Positions 31,459-40,122 of a stretch of 50,389 nucleotides of DNA are shown in pieces (position 1 is the stretch's first letter; each line of letters starts with the position of its first letter). The notes below the pieces were generated by a model. It did no database searches. It saw nothing but the letters and a program-made list of their open reading frames with translations, and had not been told where the DNA came from. Made by a program: the position numbers and the translations under genes. Location: positions 1 through 50,389 of the forward strand of contig JAFXJH010000105.1 of the NCBI GenBank assembly GCA_017532425.1, in the 5' to 3' direction. The DNA is from Clostridia bacterium (GTDB lineage: Bacteria; Bacillota; Clostridia; Oscillospirales; CAG-272).

Positions 31459-32970
31459 TTATTTTATCTCGATAATACAAACAGAGTGTGCGGGCAAAGT
31501 TACGCTGTCCTTGTAGCTTTCCCACTCGCCGTATGTGACTTTGACCTCTGTTCTGTCGATATCATTATAGGAGTCAACGCTCGGTCCGTTGAGCACGCTT
31601 ATTCTCATCTGCGAAAGCTCGCCGTCAAGTGTGCGAAGGTCGAGAGTGATATCCTCGTCGCGCGACTTATTTATAGCCGAGATAGCGTACTGTCCGTCGC
31701 CGTACGTTACTACAGTATCGACCTTATCGACCGTCTTTTTGTGTCTGCCATCCATACCGGTGATGGTGGGAACATCCTTCGTCCAGATATCGAGAACGGT
31801 ATCCTTGAGAAGAGCGGTATAAAGCTCGAAAACAAAATAGGTCGAGCGAAGAACGATTCCGTCCTTGTGTGTGAATATTGCACCTCTTGTGTTTACTATA
31901 GGCGAGAAGCATGCCATCTTTACTATATCGCAGTTACGCAGGCAGGTGTTGAGGAAGGCCGCCGAGAAGAGCGCGTCTGCCATAGTATAGGTAGAGTTGA
32001 GATCGTTTTTGCTTCTTTCACCGATGACGTTATTCTTATAGAATTCCGCATCCTCCGTTCTTTTGATATCTCTGTACCAGATATCCATAACGTTCGGGTG
32101 GTACCAACCTCTCAGATTCCACTCATCGTAAGCGATCTTTATCTTCTTCTCAAGACCGAAAGCGGTGAGATATGCGCGCACCTTGTTTATATTTCTGCAA
32201 ATATCCGCACCTGTTCTGAGCATGGCGGTGTCATAATCTATATATGTAACTCCGTCGGGTGTGAAATCCCAGTAATCGTGGACAGAGATCCAGTCAAGAT
32301 AGCTTCCCGCAGCACGAAGAAGGTTGACGTTCCAATCGAGGTCGCCTATGGATGCGGCAGAAAGCTCAAGTGTCGGGTCAACTCTGAGCATCATCTTTGC
32401 CGATTCGCGTACAAGCTTGCCCCATTCGGGTGCGTCCTTCGAGCCGATCTCGTGACCGCCCCAGTTTTCATTTCCGATGCTCCAGAATTTTACGTTATGA
32501 GGCTCGGGATATCCGTTTTCTATTCTTTCCTTCGCGAATCTGCCCATATTTTCAATATTGCAGTATTCGACCCAGTTACTCATTTCCTCTGCACTTCCCG
32601 TACCTGCGTTGGTACAGATATAGGGCTCGCAGTCAAGCTTTCTGCACAGCTTAACAAATTCGTCCGTGCCGAATTCATTTGACTCCTCTACTCTCCACGC
32701 CTTGTCGTAGGTCGGGATACGGGTCTTGCCTACACCGTAATGCCAATCGTACGCCGAAACGTAGCATCCGCCCGGCCATCTTATGATCGGGGTCTTGATC
32801 TTACGCATCGCTTCAAGAACGTCGGTTCTGAATCCGTCCTCATCTGCAAATTTTGAGGTAGGATCGTATATTCCGTCATATACCTGTCTGTGGAAGTGCT
32901 CAAGAAAATGTCCGTAAATCATTTTATCGGCTTGACCGATAATATTTTCTTTGCTGAATGTTATTTTCAT
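31459..32970 (-). CDS. Alpha-L-arabinofuranosidase, GH51
   Basis: A 503-residue cytoplasmic enzyme that releases arabinose from arabino-oligosaccharides. GH51 marks include YGHFLEHFHRQVYDGIYDP at the start, RWPGGCYVSAYDW, the acid/base Glu168 in SIGNENWGG and the nucleophile Glu283 in AYDEWNLRG, then a C-terminal beta-sandwich ending LPAHSVCIIEI. ATG 32970 is chosen because AAGGAG precedes it; the frame extends to 33048 without support. It is divergent from an AraC-type regulator that probably controls it. Confidence 0.93.
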   Translation of the reverse strand: MKITFSKENIIGQADKMIYGHFLEHFHRQVYDGIYDPTSKFADEDGFRTDVLEAMRKIKTPIIRWPGGCYVSAYDWHYGVGKTRIPTYDKAWRVEESNEFGTDEFVKLCRKLDCEPYICTNAGTGSAEEMSNWVEYCNIENMGRFAKERIENGYPEPHNVKFWSIGNENWGGHEIGSKDAPEWGKLVRESAKMMLRVDPTLELSAASIGDLDWNVNLLRAAGSYLDWISVHDYWDFTPDGVTYIDYDTAMLRTGADICRNINKVRAYLTAFGLEKKIKIAYDEWNLRGWYHPNVMDIWYRDIKRTEDAEFYKNNVIGERSKNDLNSTYTMADALFSAAFLNTCLRNCDIVKMACFSPIVNTRGAIFTHKDGIVLRSTYFVFELYTALLKDTVLDIWTKDVPTITGMDGRHKKTVDKVDTVVTYGDGQYAISAINKSRDEDITLDLRTLDGELSQMRISVLNGPSVDSYNDIDRTEVKVTYGEWESYKDSVTLPAHSVCIIEIK

Positions 32971-32990
32971 TTTGATTTTCTCCTTTTTTG

Positions 32991-33019
32991 TTGACAGATT
33001 AGGATCATCGTAGTATAAT
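32991..33019 (+). promoter_or_regulatory. Promoter of the AraC regulator divergent from GH51
   Basis: TTGACA (32991-32996) and TATAAT (33014-33019) are 17 bp apart. The leader to the start at 33195 would be about 170 bases. No clear promoter for the GH51 gene was found on the other strand, which fits activator dependence. Confidence 0.65.
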
Positions 33020-33194
33020 GTATTGGTAACGTGCTGTTTGAGCGACAAAAATTCGAGAATTTTCTTACATTACCTATCCATCTGACTTTTATTATGCCAC
33101 TCAGAATTTCGTTTATCAATAGTTTATACAATTCATTTTTTGATCTATTATATTTTATGCACATTAAAATAATATTATTGTACAAGAGGACGAT

Positions 33195-33968
33195 ATGAAA
33201 ATAAACGTTTGCGGTATCAATCAAGCTCACAACAAATCATTTATTATAAACAGGCCAAACGGATCGGGCGACAATCTGTTTATTTACACACGCACGCCGG
33301 TAATAGTTGTCACAAACGGAAAGATCGATCGATATCCCGCTGAAACTGCGATTTTTTTCAGAAAGGGCGATCCTCAGCATTTTATGGCGGCAGGCCAGCT
33401 ATACGCAAACGATTTTATACATTTCGATGCAAGCGATGAAGAAATGCGATTTATCGACTCGCTTAATATCCCATCGGGCATACCGCTTACCGGTTTGGAT
33501 TCGACAGTTTTTCTGAATATACACCGATATATCTGTATTGAGTACCAGACAGACACGCCAAACCGAGAAGCCTCTATAGATCTGCTTCTGCGCTATTTTC
33601 TCATAAAGATTTCGCAAGCGGTTGCGGAGACCTCGTTTGTTTCAATAAGCGGCTCGACCAAAAATGCTATCCGTGAGCTTCGTCTATACATCTATGCTAA
33701 TCCCGAGGAGGAATATACTATAAGTTCACTTTCTGCCAAAGTAGGACTTTCTGCGTCATATTTTCAGTCAATATACAAAAAAATGTTTGGCAGATCTTGT
33801 CTTGACGATATAATCCACGCGCGAATAGACAGAGCCAAATCTCTTCTGACCACCACCGATCTTCCAATATCATCGATCGCCAGGATGTGCGGCTATGATA
33901 GCGATCCTCATTTTTCAAGGCAATTCAAAAAATACGTTGGCGTTACTCCGAGCGAGTTTAAGCGTTAG
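33195..33968 (+). CDS. AraC-family regulator, probably of the arabinofuranosidase
   Basis: A 257-residue protein with an N-terminal cupin-like sensor (about 10-130) and a C-terminal double helix-turn-helix (about 155-257: YTISSLSAKVGLSASYFQSI, then ISSIARMCGYDSDPHFSRQF ending YVGVTPSEFKR). AGAGGA precedes the ATG. Its divergent position to the GH51 gene suggests that it senses an arabinose-containing sugar and activates that gene. Confidence 0.88.
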   Translation: MKINVCGINQAHNKSFIINRPNGSGDNLFIYTRTPVIVVTNGKIDRYPAETAIFFRKGDPQHFMAAGQLYANDFIHFDASDEEMRFIDSLNIPSGIPLTGLDSTVFLNIHRYICIEYQTDTPNREASIDLLLRYFLIKISQAVAETSFVSISGSTKNAIRELRLYIYANPEEEYTISSLSAKVGLSASYFQSIYKKMFGRSCLDDIIHARIDRAKSLLTTTDLPISSIARMCGYDSDPHFSRQFKKYVGVTPSEFKR

Positions 33969-34056
33969 CTTGTTTGATTGATGATTTCTGCTACGTCGGC
34001 TCACACCTTGAGTTTTCTTAGACAAGCATTTTTAAAACGTTCTTTTCTACACAAAC

Positions 34057-34108
34057 AAAAATCTCTTAGAACAGACTCTGTTTTAGAAGTCTACTCTAAG
34101 AGATTTTT
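34057..34108. terminator. Bidirectional terminator
   Basis: AAAAATCTCTTAGA pairs with TCTAAGAGATTTTT (14 bp), enclosing a second small stem. It separates the AraC gene from the convergent hypothetical gene. Confidence 0.85.
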
Positions 34109-34121
34109 ATATTACAAGCAA

Positions 34122-34538
34122 CTATTCGTTCGACATCGCGCTGTTTATTAACATCAGAAGTTCAAATGCACTTCTGAAGCTTTCGCTTTGATTTCCTTCG
34201 TGCCAGACAAGCTCACCTTGCCAGCTCGAGTTCTGTCTGAAAAGAATGCGCAAGGAAAAAGTCGCAAGCTCGCCTTCCCTTATTTCATTTTCCGCCTTTT
34301 TGGGTTCCGGTGCATCCTCGACCGATTTGAAGAGTCTTCGTTCTGAATATGACTGTGGCCAATTCATCGACTCCAACATTGATTCAAGTGTTAACAAAAG
34401 CTCGATCGTGCTATGGAAATTTACTCCCTCCTCAAAATATGCATTATATATTCTTCCGATAGGAGTTTTATTATCATATTCATCTATGCAAACTATGGTA
34501 GTGCGGAAAACGTTGTCTCCGTATACGTGATTTATCAT
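34122..34538 (-). CDS. Conserved hypothetical protein, 138 aa
   Basis: A soluble acidic protein with a recognisable ending, ATFSLRILFRQNSSWQGELV then SESFRSAFELLMLINSAM. I know this pattern from a Clostridia family without assigned function. The first half (FHSTIELLLTLESMLESMNW) is helical. It lies downstream of the NRPS operon terminator (34630-34668), so it is a separate unit unless transcription reads through. A TATAAT at about 34587-34592 (minus) may belong to its promoter. Confidence 0.7.
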   Translation of the reverse strand: MINHVYGDNVFRTTIVCIDEYDNKTPIGRIYNAYFEEGVNFHSTIELLLTLESMLESMNWPQSYSERRLFKSVEDAPEPKKAENEIREGELATFSLRILFRQNSSWQGELVWHEGNQSESFRSAFELLMLINSAMSNE

Positions 34539-34629
34539 GTGATAATACCTTTTTCCTTTTTAACTATTTTCATTATACTCTGCAGCAGTCACAAAATCGG
34601 TCACAAATTGTTGTTTTATCAAGAAAATT

Positions 34630-34668
34630 AAAATATCCGCCCATTTATTTAAAACAAGCGGATATTTT
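34630..34668. terminator. Terminator of the NRPS operon
   Basis: AAAATATCCGC (34630-34640) pairs with GCGGATATTTT (34658-34668), directly after the phosphopantetheinyl transferase gene. Confidence 0.8.
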
Positions 34669-34671
34669 GAT

Positions 34672-35274
34672 TCAAATACATTTTACGATGTCCGGATGGC
34701 TTTCATAAACACAGACGCATACAGTATACCCTTCGTCAAAATTTTCTTGATAAAAGTATGCGTCAGCCGATTTCCACCTTGCGCACGACAGACTCATTTC
34801 GGGCAGCGCTTTTTCTTCAGCCGGAAGAACCGAAAGATTCAAAAAATCATCGTCTATTCCGTTTCCTAAAAGCTTTACATAAGCTTCTTTGGCTGTCCAC
34901 AGCCTGAAAAATCTTTCATAGGTATCTGTTTCTATATAATCTGCCTCCGACGGATGAAAAAAGCGGCTTGCCATTTTTTTCAGTCTCGGAACAGCGCTTT
35001 CCGGCGTTTCGTCCTTAAGGCAAGTGTGCTCTTGGATATCAACACCAACATGGGCCCCCGAAAAAGCACAAACAAAGTAACTGCCGCTATGACTTACGTT
35101 TAAATGCAGCCGCGGATTTTCGGGAAGATACGGTTTTCCGCGTGCTGTACGCGCAACATAGCCAATTTCTTCGCCAATGCTCTTTTTTGCCGCAAGCAAA
35201 ATGAGCTCGTCCGTGCTTTTCGAGTTATCCGAGGATAGTATGCATAGCACCACTTCGTTTTTTTTCGGAATCAT
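34672..35274 (-). CDS. 4'-phosphopantetheinyl transferase (Sfp type)
   Basis: A 200-residue enzyme that moves phosphopantetheine from CoA onto a Ser of carrier proteins. Family marks: LHLNVSHSGSYFVCAF, GVDIQEH (metal-binding Asp) and FFRLWTAKEAYVKLLG (Glu and Lys of the W-K-E-A-Y block). It overlaps the acyl carrier protein gene by 4 bases. In this operon it should activate the acyl carrier protein and both peptidyl carrier domains of the NRPS, so the operon carries its own activation step. Confidence 0.93.
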   Translation of the reverse strand: MIPKKNEVVLCILSSDNSKSTDELILLAAKKSIGEEIGYVARTARGKPYLPENPRLHLNVSHSGSYFVCAFSGAHVGVDIQEHTCLKDETPESAVPRLKKMASRFFHPSEADYIETDTYERFFRLWTAKEAYVKLLGNGIDDDFLNLSVLPAEEKALPEMSLSCARWKSADAYFYQENFDEGYTVCVCVYESHPDIVKCI

Positions 35275-35513
35275 ACCTTAGTAATTCCCTTTTTTATCAT
35301 ATAATCTATAACGTCCTTGACTTGGTGAAGCTTCCAAACGTCGCGACTTGGTACGTCAATATCGAAATGATCTTCAAACGCGCAAACAATATTCATCACG
35401 TCAAACGAAGACAATCCGAGGTCCTTAACAAAATCAGTGTCATAAACCAGACCGCGTTTGCCCGTAACCTTATAAACCACGTTACATATAAATTCAAACA
35501 GCCGTTCTTCCAT
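35271..35513 (-). CDS. Acyl carrier protein
   Basis: An 80-residue acidic four-helix carrier protein. The attachment site is Ser36 in DLGLSSFDV. AAGGAA precedes the ATG. It lies between the acyl-AMP ligase and the phosphopantetheinyl transferase, so it probably holds the fatty acid that the ligase activates and passes it to the starter condensation domain of the NRPS. It is unlikely to be the housekeeping ACP, which normally sits in fatty-acid synthesis operons. Confidence 0.9.
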   Translation of the reverse strand: MEERLFEFICNVVYKVTGKRGLVYDTDFVKDLGLSSFDVMNIVCAFEDHFDIDVPSRDVWKLHQVKDVIDYMIKKGITKV

Positions 35514-35544
35514 TATTTTTCCTTCCTATTTTACATACTGCAAA

Positions 35545-37194
35545 TTATATGAGATGACGCTTGATCTTTTGAAGCGCAGTTTTCGAGAACTCCTGTTCTC
35601 TTATGCTAACCATCTGGATCTGCTGATAAAGCGGCAATTCTCTGTTTATCAAGTTGATTTCTGATTGCAAAGCTTCAAGAATTTCATAAGACGTCATATT
35701 CGCGCACTTTTCGTGATTCGGGTAAATGCTGGTAGCCACCTGAACGTCGTCTGTCGAAACGCCGCTCACCGCTCCATAAACAATAACGTCTTGAACGAGT
35801 GCGATCTTCTTGATCTTATCCTCAAGCTTTTCGGGTGAGAGCTTCTTTCCGTTTTTGAAAACGATAAGATTCTTTTTTCTTCCCGTAATAAAAAGATATC
35901 CATCCTTGTCAATATAGCCGACGTCTCCCGTTGCAAACCATTCTCCGCGCATTGCTTCACGGGTCATTTCAGGAGATTTATAATATCCCGTCATAACGTT
36001 TTTACCGCGAACGAGTATTTCGCCGTCTTCAATTTTAACCTCACAGTTTGGGCTGACAACTCCTACCGAATCGAGTTTATTTGCCTTATTTCTGTTGACG
36101 CTTACAAGAGGCGCACATTCAGTAATACCGTATCCTTGAAGGACGGTGATACCCATACACGAGAATTCTTCCATTATTTCAGCGCTCATATGTGCTCCAC
36201 CGCAAATAATAAGCTTTATAGTACCGAAGCATTTTTCGCGAACAGAATCGAGCACCTTACCGGGCGTTTTTATTCCTATCGAAAAGAGGAATTTCTTTAT
36301 TTTCAGAAGTTTACGCAAGGATTTTGCTTTTCCGCTTTCCTCAGCCGTCATCCACATCCTTGCATGGATCGTTTCGAGCATAAGAGGAACTGTAAGCATA
36401 GTATGCGGGTGTGCAAGCTGAATATCACGCATAACCGTCTTAAGGTTTCCGTTGATATAAAGCTTCGCGCGGCCGATAAGCATTGACAGTACCGAGCAAG
36501 TAAGTCCATACGTGTGATAAAACGGCAATGAAGTAAATGCGATCTCACCTATAGCAACGTTTGCAAGTGCATCTGATGCATTTGTCAGTATCGCACCGTG
36601 GGAAAGCATTACAGGTTTTGAATAGCTTGTAGTTCCGGACGTGAAAACGATCGAAGCAGTCGTCTCAGATGAAACGTTGACATTAAACTCCGAAGAATCG
36701 GAGCTTTCTGCCCGTATAGCTGCACCCTTTTCGATAAGAGTTGCAACGTTATCAAGACCTGTACCGCCAAAAAGATGAAAGGTCTTTTTACCCTCTTCTG
36801 CGTATTTTTTACATATATCGTCAAGCGAATCAATGTAAAAAAGTGCACTGACATCAGCCATATCAAGCATCTGAAGTATAGTTTCATCCGGTTGCTCGAT
36901 ATCGACACAAACAGCCACAGCTCCGCAATATGTCGCAGCAAAATACACAAGAAGCCACTCATAGCAATTCTCGCCGAGTATTGCTATATGCTTTCCTGCA
37001 AGACCTTCCTTAACAAAATAAGCCTGCAAATTTCTTACATCTTCCCGAAGCTTGCCGATAGAAACGCCTTGTTCGCCGCCTTTTCGTGTAAACCACGAAA
37101 TTCCGGGAGCATTTTCTCTGCCTTCGGGCAGATTTTCTATCATTTCTCTGAATGTAGAATAATATTCAACCGGATTAAGAGGATACTTTCTCAT
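35545..37194 (-). CDS. Acyl-AMP ligase / acyl-CoA synthetase-like enzyme
   Basis: A 549-residue ANL-superfamily adenylating enzyme related to long-chain acyl-CoA synthetases. Motifs: phosphate loop VFTSGTTSYSKPVMLSH (residues about 190-206), GYGITECAP, ATGDVGYIDKDGYLFITGRK, the hinge and NGKKLSPEKLED, and the C-terminal catalytic Lys in SKTALQKIKR. The loop departs from the usual SGTTGxPKG (Ser-Tyr-Ser-Lys-Pro). Next to an acyl carrier protein and an NRPS that begins with a C domain, it most likely loads a fatty acid onto the carrier for N-acylation of the peptide. Confidence 0.85.
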   Translation of the reverse strand: MRKYPLNPVEYYSTFREMIENLPEGRENAPGISWFTRKGGEQGVSIGKLREDVRNLQAYFVKEGLAGKHIAILGENCYEWLLVYFAATYCGAVAVCVDIEQPDETILQMLDMADVSALFYIDSLDDICKKYAEEGKKTFHLFGGTGLDNVATLIEKGAAIRAESSDSSEFNVNVSSETTASIVFTSGTTSYSKPVMLSHGAILTNASDALANVAIGEIAFTSLPFYHTYGLTCSVLSMLIGRAKLYINGNLKTVMRDIQLAHPHTMLTVPLMLETIHARMWMTAEESGKAKSLRKLLKIKKFLFSIGIKTPGKVLDSVREKCFGTIKLIICGGAHMSAEIMEEFSCMGITVLQGYGITECAPLVSVNRNKANKLDSVGVVSPNCEVKIEDGEILVRGKNVMTGYYKSPEMTREAMRGEWFATGDVGYIDKDGYLFITGRKKNLIVFKNGKKLSPEKLEDKIKKIALVQDVIVYGAVSGVSTDDVQVATSIYPNHEKCANMTSYEILEALQSEINLINRELPLYQQIQMVSIREQEFSKTALQKIKRHLI

Positions 37195-37195
37195 T

Positions 37196-38245
37196 TTAAG
37201 TTTCTCCTATCTCAGAAGTATGTGAACAATACGTCTTTATAAATTCTTCTCTGCCGAGTTTTTCGACAAGGCGCATAAACGAGTCCACTACCATTTCATC
37301 AAATTGCTCACCTTTTCCCTTTATGAGCTCACCAACAGCCGTATCGAAGCCGAGACCGCGTCTGTATGTACGATTCGAAACCATAGCATCAAACGAATCT
37401 GCAACCGCGATCACACGTGCACCGAGCGGTATATCATTTCCGGCAAGTCCATCCGGATATCCTTTTCCGCTGATCCTTTCGTGATGACTTCTGACTATTG
37501 AAAGCAGATTTTGGAACGGAGTATAGCTTTTGAGTATATTTTCACCCTCCAGCGGATGCTTCTTTATCTCATTAAATTCTTCATTTGTAAGCGGACCGTT
37601 TTTGAGAAGGATCGCATCCGGCACACCTATCTTTCCGATGTCGTGGAAAAGTCCTGCTACACGTATCAGCTCTACCGTTTCCGCGGGGAGGTTCATTTCG
37701 CGTGCGATCCCTTCGCTAAGCTGAGAAACTCTCTCCGAGTGACCTCTTGTCTCGCTATCTCGTGTTTCAACGATATATCTAAGTGTTTCGATAGTCTGCA
37801 TATATGCGCGAGACATATCGTTCTGATACTCACGTATAGTACGCAGCTGCTTTATCGACTTAACGCAGGATTCCACAAGAAGCTCAAGCTGATCAAATCT
37901 GTCGTCCTTTTCATAATATCCCTGAATATCAAGCAGACGTATAGTTTTGACAGGCGGAGCCATACTCTTATGTCCTGTCAAAAGAACGATAAAGAGATCT
38001 TTATTGAATTTACGGATTTCCTCAACCACCTGGTCCCCACAAATGGGGTTCATAAGAAAGTCGAGTAACATAATATCGTAATTGCCTGTTCTTACTCTTT
38101 CGATAGCATTAACAGGATCGTTTTCAATATCCACATCATATCCCGATCGCTCAAAGTAATCTTTGATCGTGGAGGTTATAATCGGGTCGTCATCAACTGT
38201 AAGGATAGAAATTTGCGCAGGTGCGGCAATTTTACTTTTTCTCAT
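37196..38245 (-). CDS. Response regulator with HD-GYP c-di-GMP phosphodiesterase domain
   Basis: A 349-residue protein. The receiver domain (about 12-130) has acidic Asp18-20, phospho-acceptor Asp62, Thr90 and Lys113. The HD-GYP domain (about 150-340) keeps His169 (TRGHSERV), His201-Asp202 (LFHDIGKIGVPD), His230, His254-His255 and the GYP motif at 262-264 (GKGYPDGLAG). It should therefore cleave c-di-GMP. It begins 14 bp after the histidine kinase gene, its probable partner, and ends 1 bp before the acyl ligase. Phosphorylation probably sets its activity. Confidence 0.93.
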   Translation of the reverse strand: MRKSKIAAPAQISILTVDDDPIITSTIKDYFERSGYDVDIENDPVNAIERVRTGNYDIMLLDFLMNPICGDQVVEEIRKFNKDLFIVLLTGHKSMAPPVKTIRLLDIQGYYEKDDRFDQLELLVESCVKSIKQLRTIREYQNDMSRAYMQTIETLRYIVETRDSETRGHSERVSQLSEGIAREMNLPAETVELIRVAGLFHDIGKIGVPDAILLKNGPLTNEEFNEIKKHPLEGENILKSYTPFQNLLSIVRSHHERISGKGYPDGLAGNDIPLGARVIAVADSFDAMVSNRTYRRGLGFDTAVGELIKGKGEQFDEMVVDSFMRLVEKLGREEFIKTYCSHTSEIGET

Positions 38246-38259
38246 TTTATATGACCTCT

Positions 38260-40119
38260 TTATATTTTACGTATATGAATCATTTCAAGCGGAATAGAGA
38301 TTCCGAAAATACTTCCACCGCCTTCACGGTTTTCGCCCCACATTTCGCCCTTGAATTTACTGCGGATAACGGCGTTTGAAATATAGAGTCCGAGTCCGGT
38401 TCCCATAATTCCCTTACTTGTTACCATTGATTTGAAGAGCTTGTCAAGAACCTTGGGACTTATTCCCGTTCCGCGATCCTTAACAAGTATCTTAAGATTC
38501 GATTCGTCATGACAGATCTCTATCTCTATCTCGCCTCCACCGGTTTGCTTTTGTGCATAGATGGAATTGCTGAGAAGATTTCCTATAACCTGGACGAGAT
38601 TGTTTATATCTCCCTCAAGAGAAATCTCTTCACTTTTATCGTAAATTATGTTAAGACGACATCCGCTGCCAAGAAGCTCATGCCTCATAAGGAGTTGACT
38701 GCGCTTTAACATTTCGTCAATTGTAAACGTAACCTTATCATCAGTACTGATATTAGCCGCTTGACCTTTTATTGCGGTAATAATATCAGACATATACGCT
38801 GTTGATTCTTTTACCTTAGAGAACCAATCGCGCATTTCATCATATATCTCGCGATAATCATCTTCGGTGACATTGTCATCGCCGATGCTGTCCACACACT
38901 CATCAACAAGAGCCTCGGCTGCTGAAATACAGCCCGAAATACTCATAATAGGTGTCTTGAGGTTGTGTGCAAGTCCTCCTATCATCTGTCCGAGGAAAGC
39001 GAAACGCTCTTGTTCCATCATTCGCTCCTGACTGTCCTGGAGACGCTTCATACTATCTCTGAGCTGTGTAATATCCTTAAAGATTATAACAAATCCCGAG
39101 ATTTGACCGTTTATCTCAAGAGACGAGATATCGACCACAAAATGCTTTTTAATTGCCGTTTCTCCGGCAGTAAACGTAACTGCTTGCTCGTAAGATATAT
39201 GGGTTTCACACTGGCGGCTTGATTCAAGAGCCGCAATCATATTATATACAGGACTCTTTTGCGCGACGTCCTCTTGCCTTATGCAATCGATAAGCTTTTT
39301 ACTTACGGTAATTCCGTATTCTCTTGCAAAAAGCTCCTCAAAGCTTCGGTTATACTTGATAACAAGTCCATCGTCTGACAAAACAAGATAGCTGTCAGAA
39401 ATCGCGTTCAGAATATGCTCTGTCGCTATCGGACGAATATCAAGCATATGAAGCTGGAATATTGCTATTCCGCAGAAAAGAAGCGTAACCATAAAGCTGA
39501 GCGGTGTTGCGGTTATGGGAACCTCTTTGCCGCTGAAAGTTGCGTAAATACTCATCAGAAGCGGACAAAGGCCGCTAACAGTGAGAAGAATGCATTGTTT
39601 CCAATAAAGCGCACTTTTATTTTTAAGTCCAAAACGAATCATATATATTATCGCGGCAACCAGGAACAAATAGTTAAGTGCACCGCTGACAAGAATATAC
39701 GGACCGAAAACGATCTCGCTTCTCACAACCGAAAACTGCTTATAGTAGAGGCTGTGAAGTGGATTCGTCCAAGAGATAATGATCGTGGCAATCGGAAAGA
39801 CAAAAAGCGCCTTGATCCACTTTGACAGCTTCTCATTTCCCGATACAAAGGTGATCGCAATGCAAAGATAAATTGGAGAGCAAAGCGCTCCGCCCGGCTG
39901 CATAATGCAGTCAAGGAGATACATCAGACTCTGATTGTCAGTCGGTACAAAACGCATTATTATGAGCGGAATTATCCAGCTTACGTAAGCTGCTGCCAGA
40001 CTGAGGAACAAGCTGTGAAGTAGCTGCCTTTTTTTCTGAGCCTTACGACTCCATACAAAGAATATCATTATTGCCGCAAGTGCGATAAGTAATATTCCGA
40101 CCGAAAAATCAGATATCAT
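38260..40119 (-). CDS. Histidine kinase with N-terminal 7TM sensor and PAS domain
   Basis: A 619-residue sensor kinase. Residues 1-225 form about seven membrane segments with the SWTNPLHSLYY mark of the 'histidine kinase N-terminal 7TM' domain. A PAS domain follows (about 232-355). The H-box has His385 in GGLAHNLKTPI, and the ATPase domain has an N-box (NLVQVIGNLLSNSI), DRGTGISP and GTGLGLYIS. It starts 3 bp after the NRPS stop. It probably phosphorylates the next gene's receiver domain. The 7TM region could sense a hydrophobic ligand, perhaps the NRPS product itself; that is speculation. Confidence 0.92.
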   Translation of the reverse strand: MISDFSVGILLIALAAIMIFFVWSRKAQKKRQLLHSLFLSLAAAYVSWIIPLIIMRFVPTDNQSLMYLLDCIMQPGGALCSPIYLCIAITFVSGNEKLSKWIKALFVFPIATIIISWTNPLHSLYYKQFSVVRSEIVFGPYILVSGALNYLFLVAAIIYMIRFGLKNKSALYWKQCILLTVSGLCPLLMSIYATFSGKEVPITATPLSFMVTLLFCGIAIFQLHMLDIRPIATEHILNAISDSYLVLSDDGLVIKYNRSFEELFAREYGITVSKKLIDCIRQEDVAQKSPVYNMIAALESSRQCETHISYEQAVTFTAGETAIKKHFVVDISSLEINGQISGFVIIFKDITQLRDSMKRLQDSQERMMEQERFAFLGQMIGGLAHNLKTPIMSISGCISAAEALVDECVDSIGDDNVTEDDYREIYDEMRDWFSKVKESTAYMSDIITAIKGQAANISTDDKVTFTIDEMLKRSQLLMRHELLGSGCRLNIIYDKSEEISLEGDINNLVQVIGNLLSNSIYAQKQTGGGEIEIEICHDESNLKILVKDRGTGISPKVLDKLFKSMVTSKGIMGTGLGLYISNAVIRSKFKGEMWGENREGGGSIFGISIPLEMIHIRKI

Positions 40120-40122
40120 ATT

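Noticed and set aside
31486..32682. 398-residue plus-strand frame inside the GH51 gene
   Set aside because: A shadow of the GH51 coding strand, which has unmistakable catalytic motifs.
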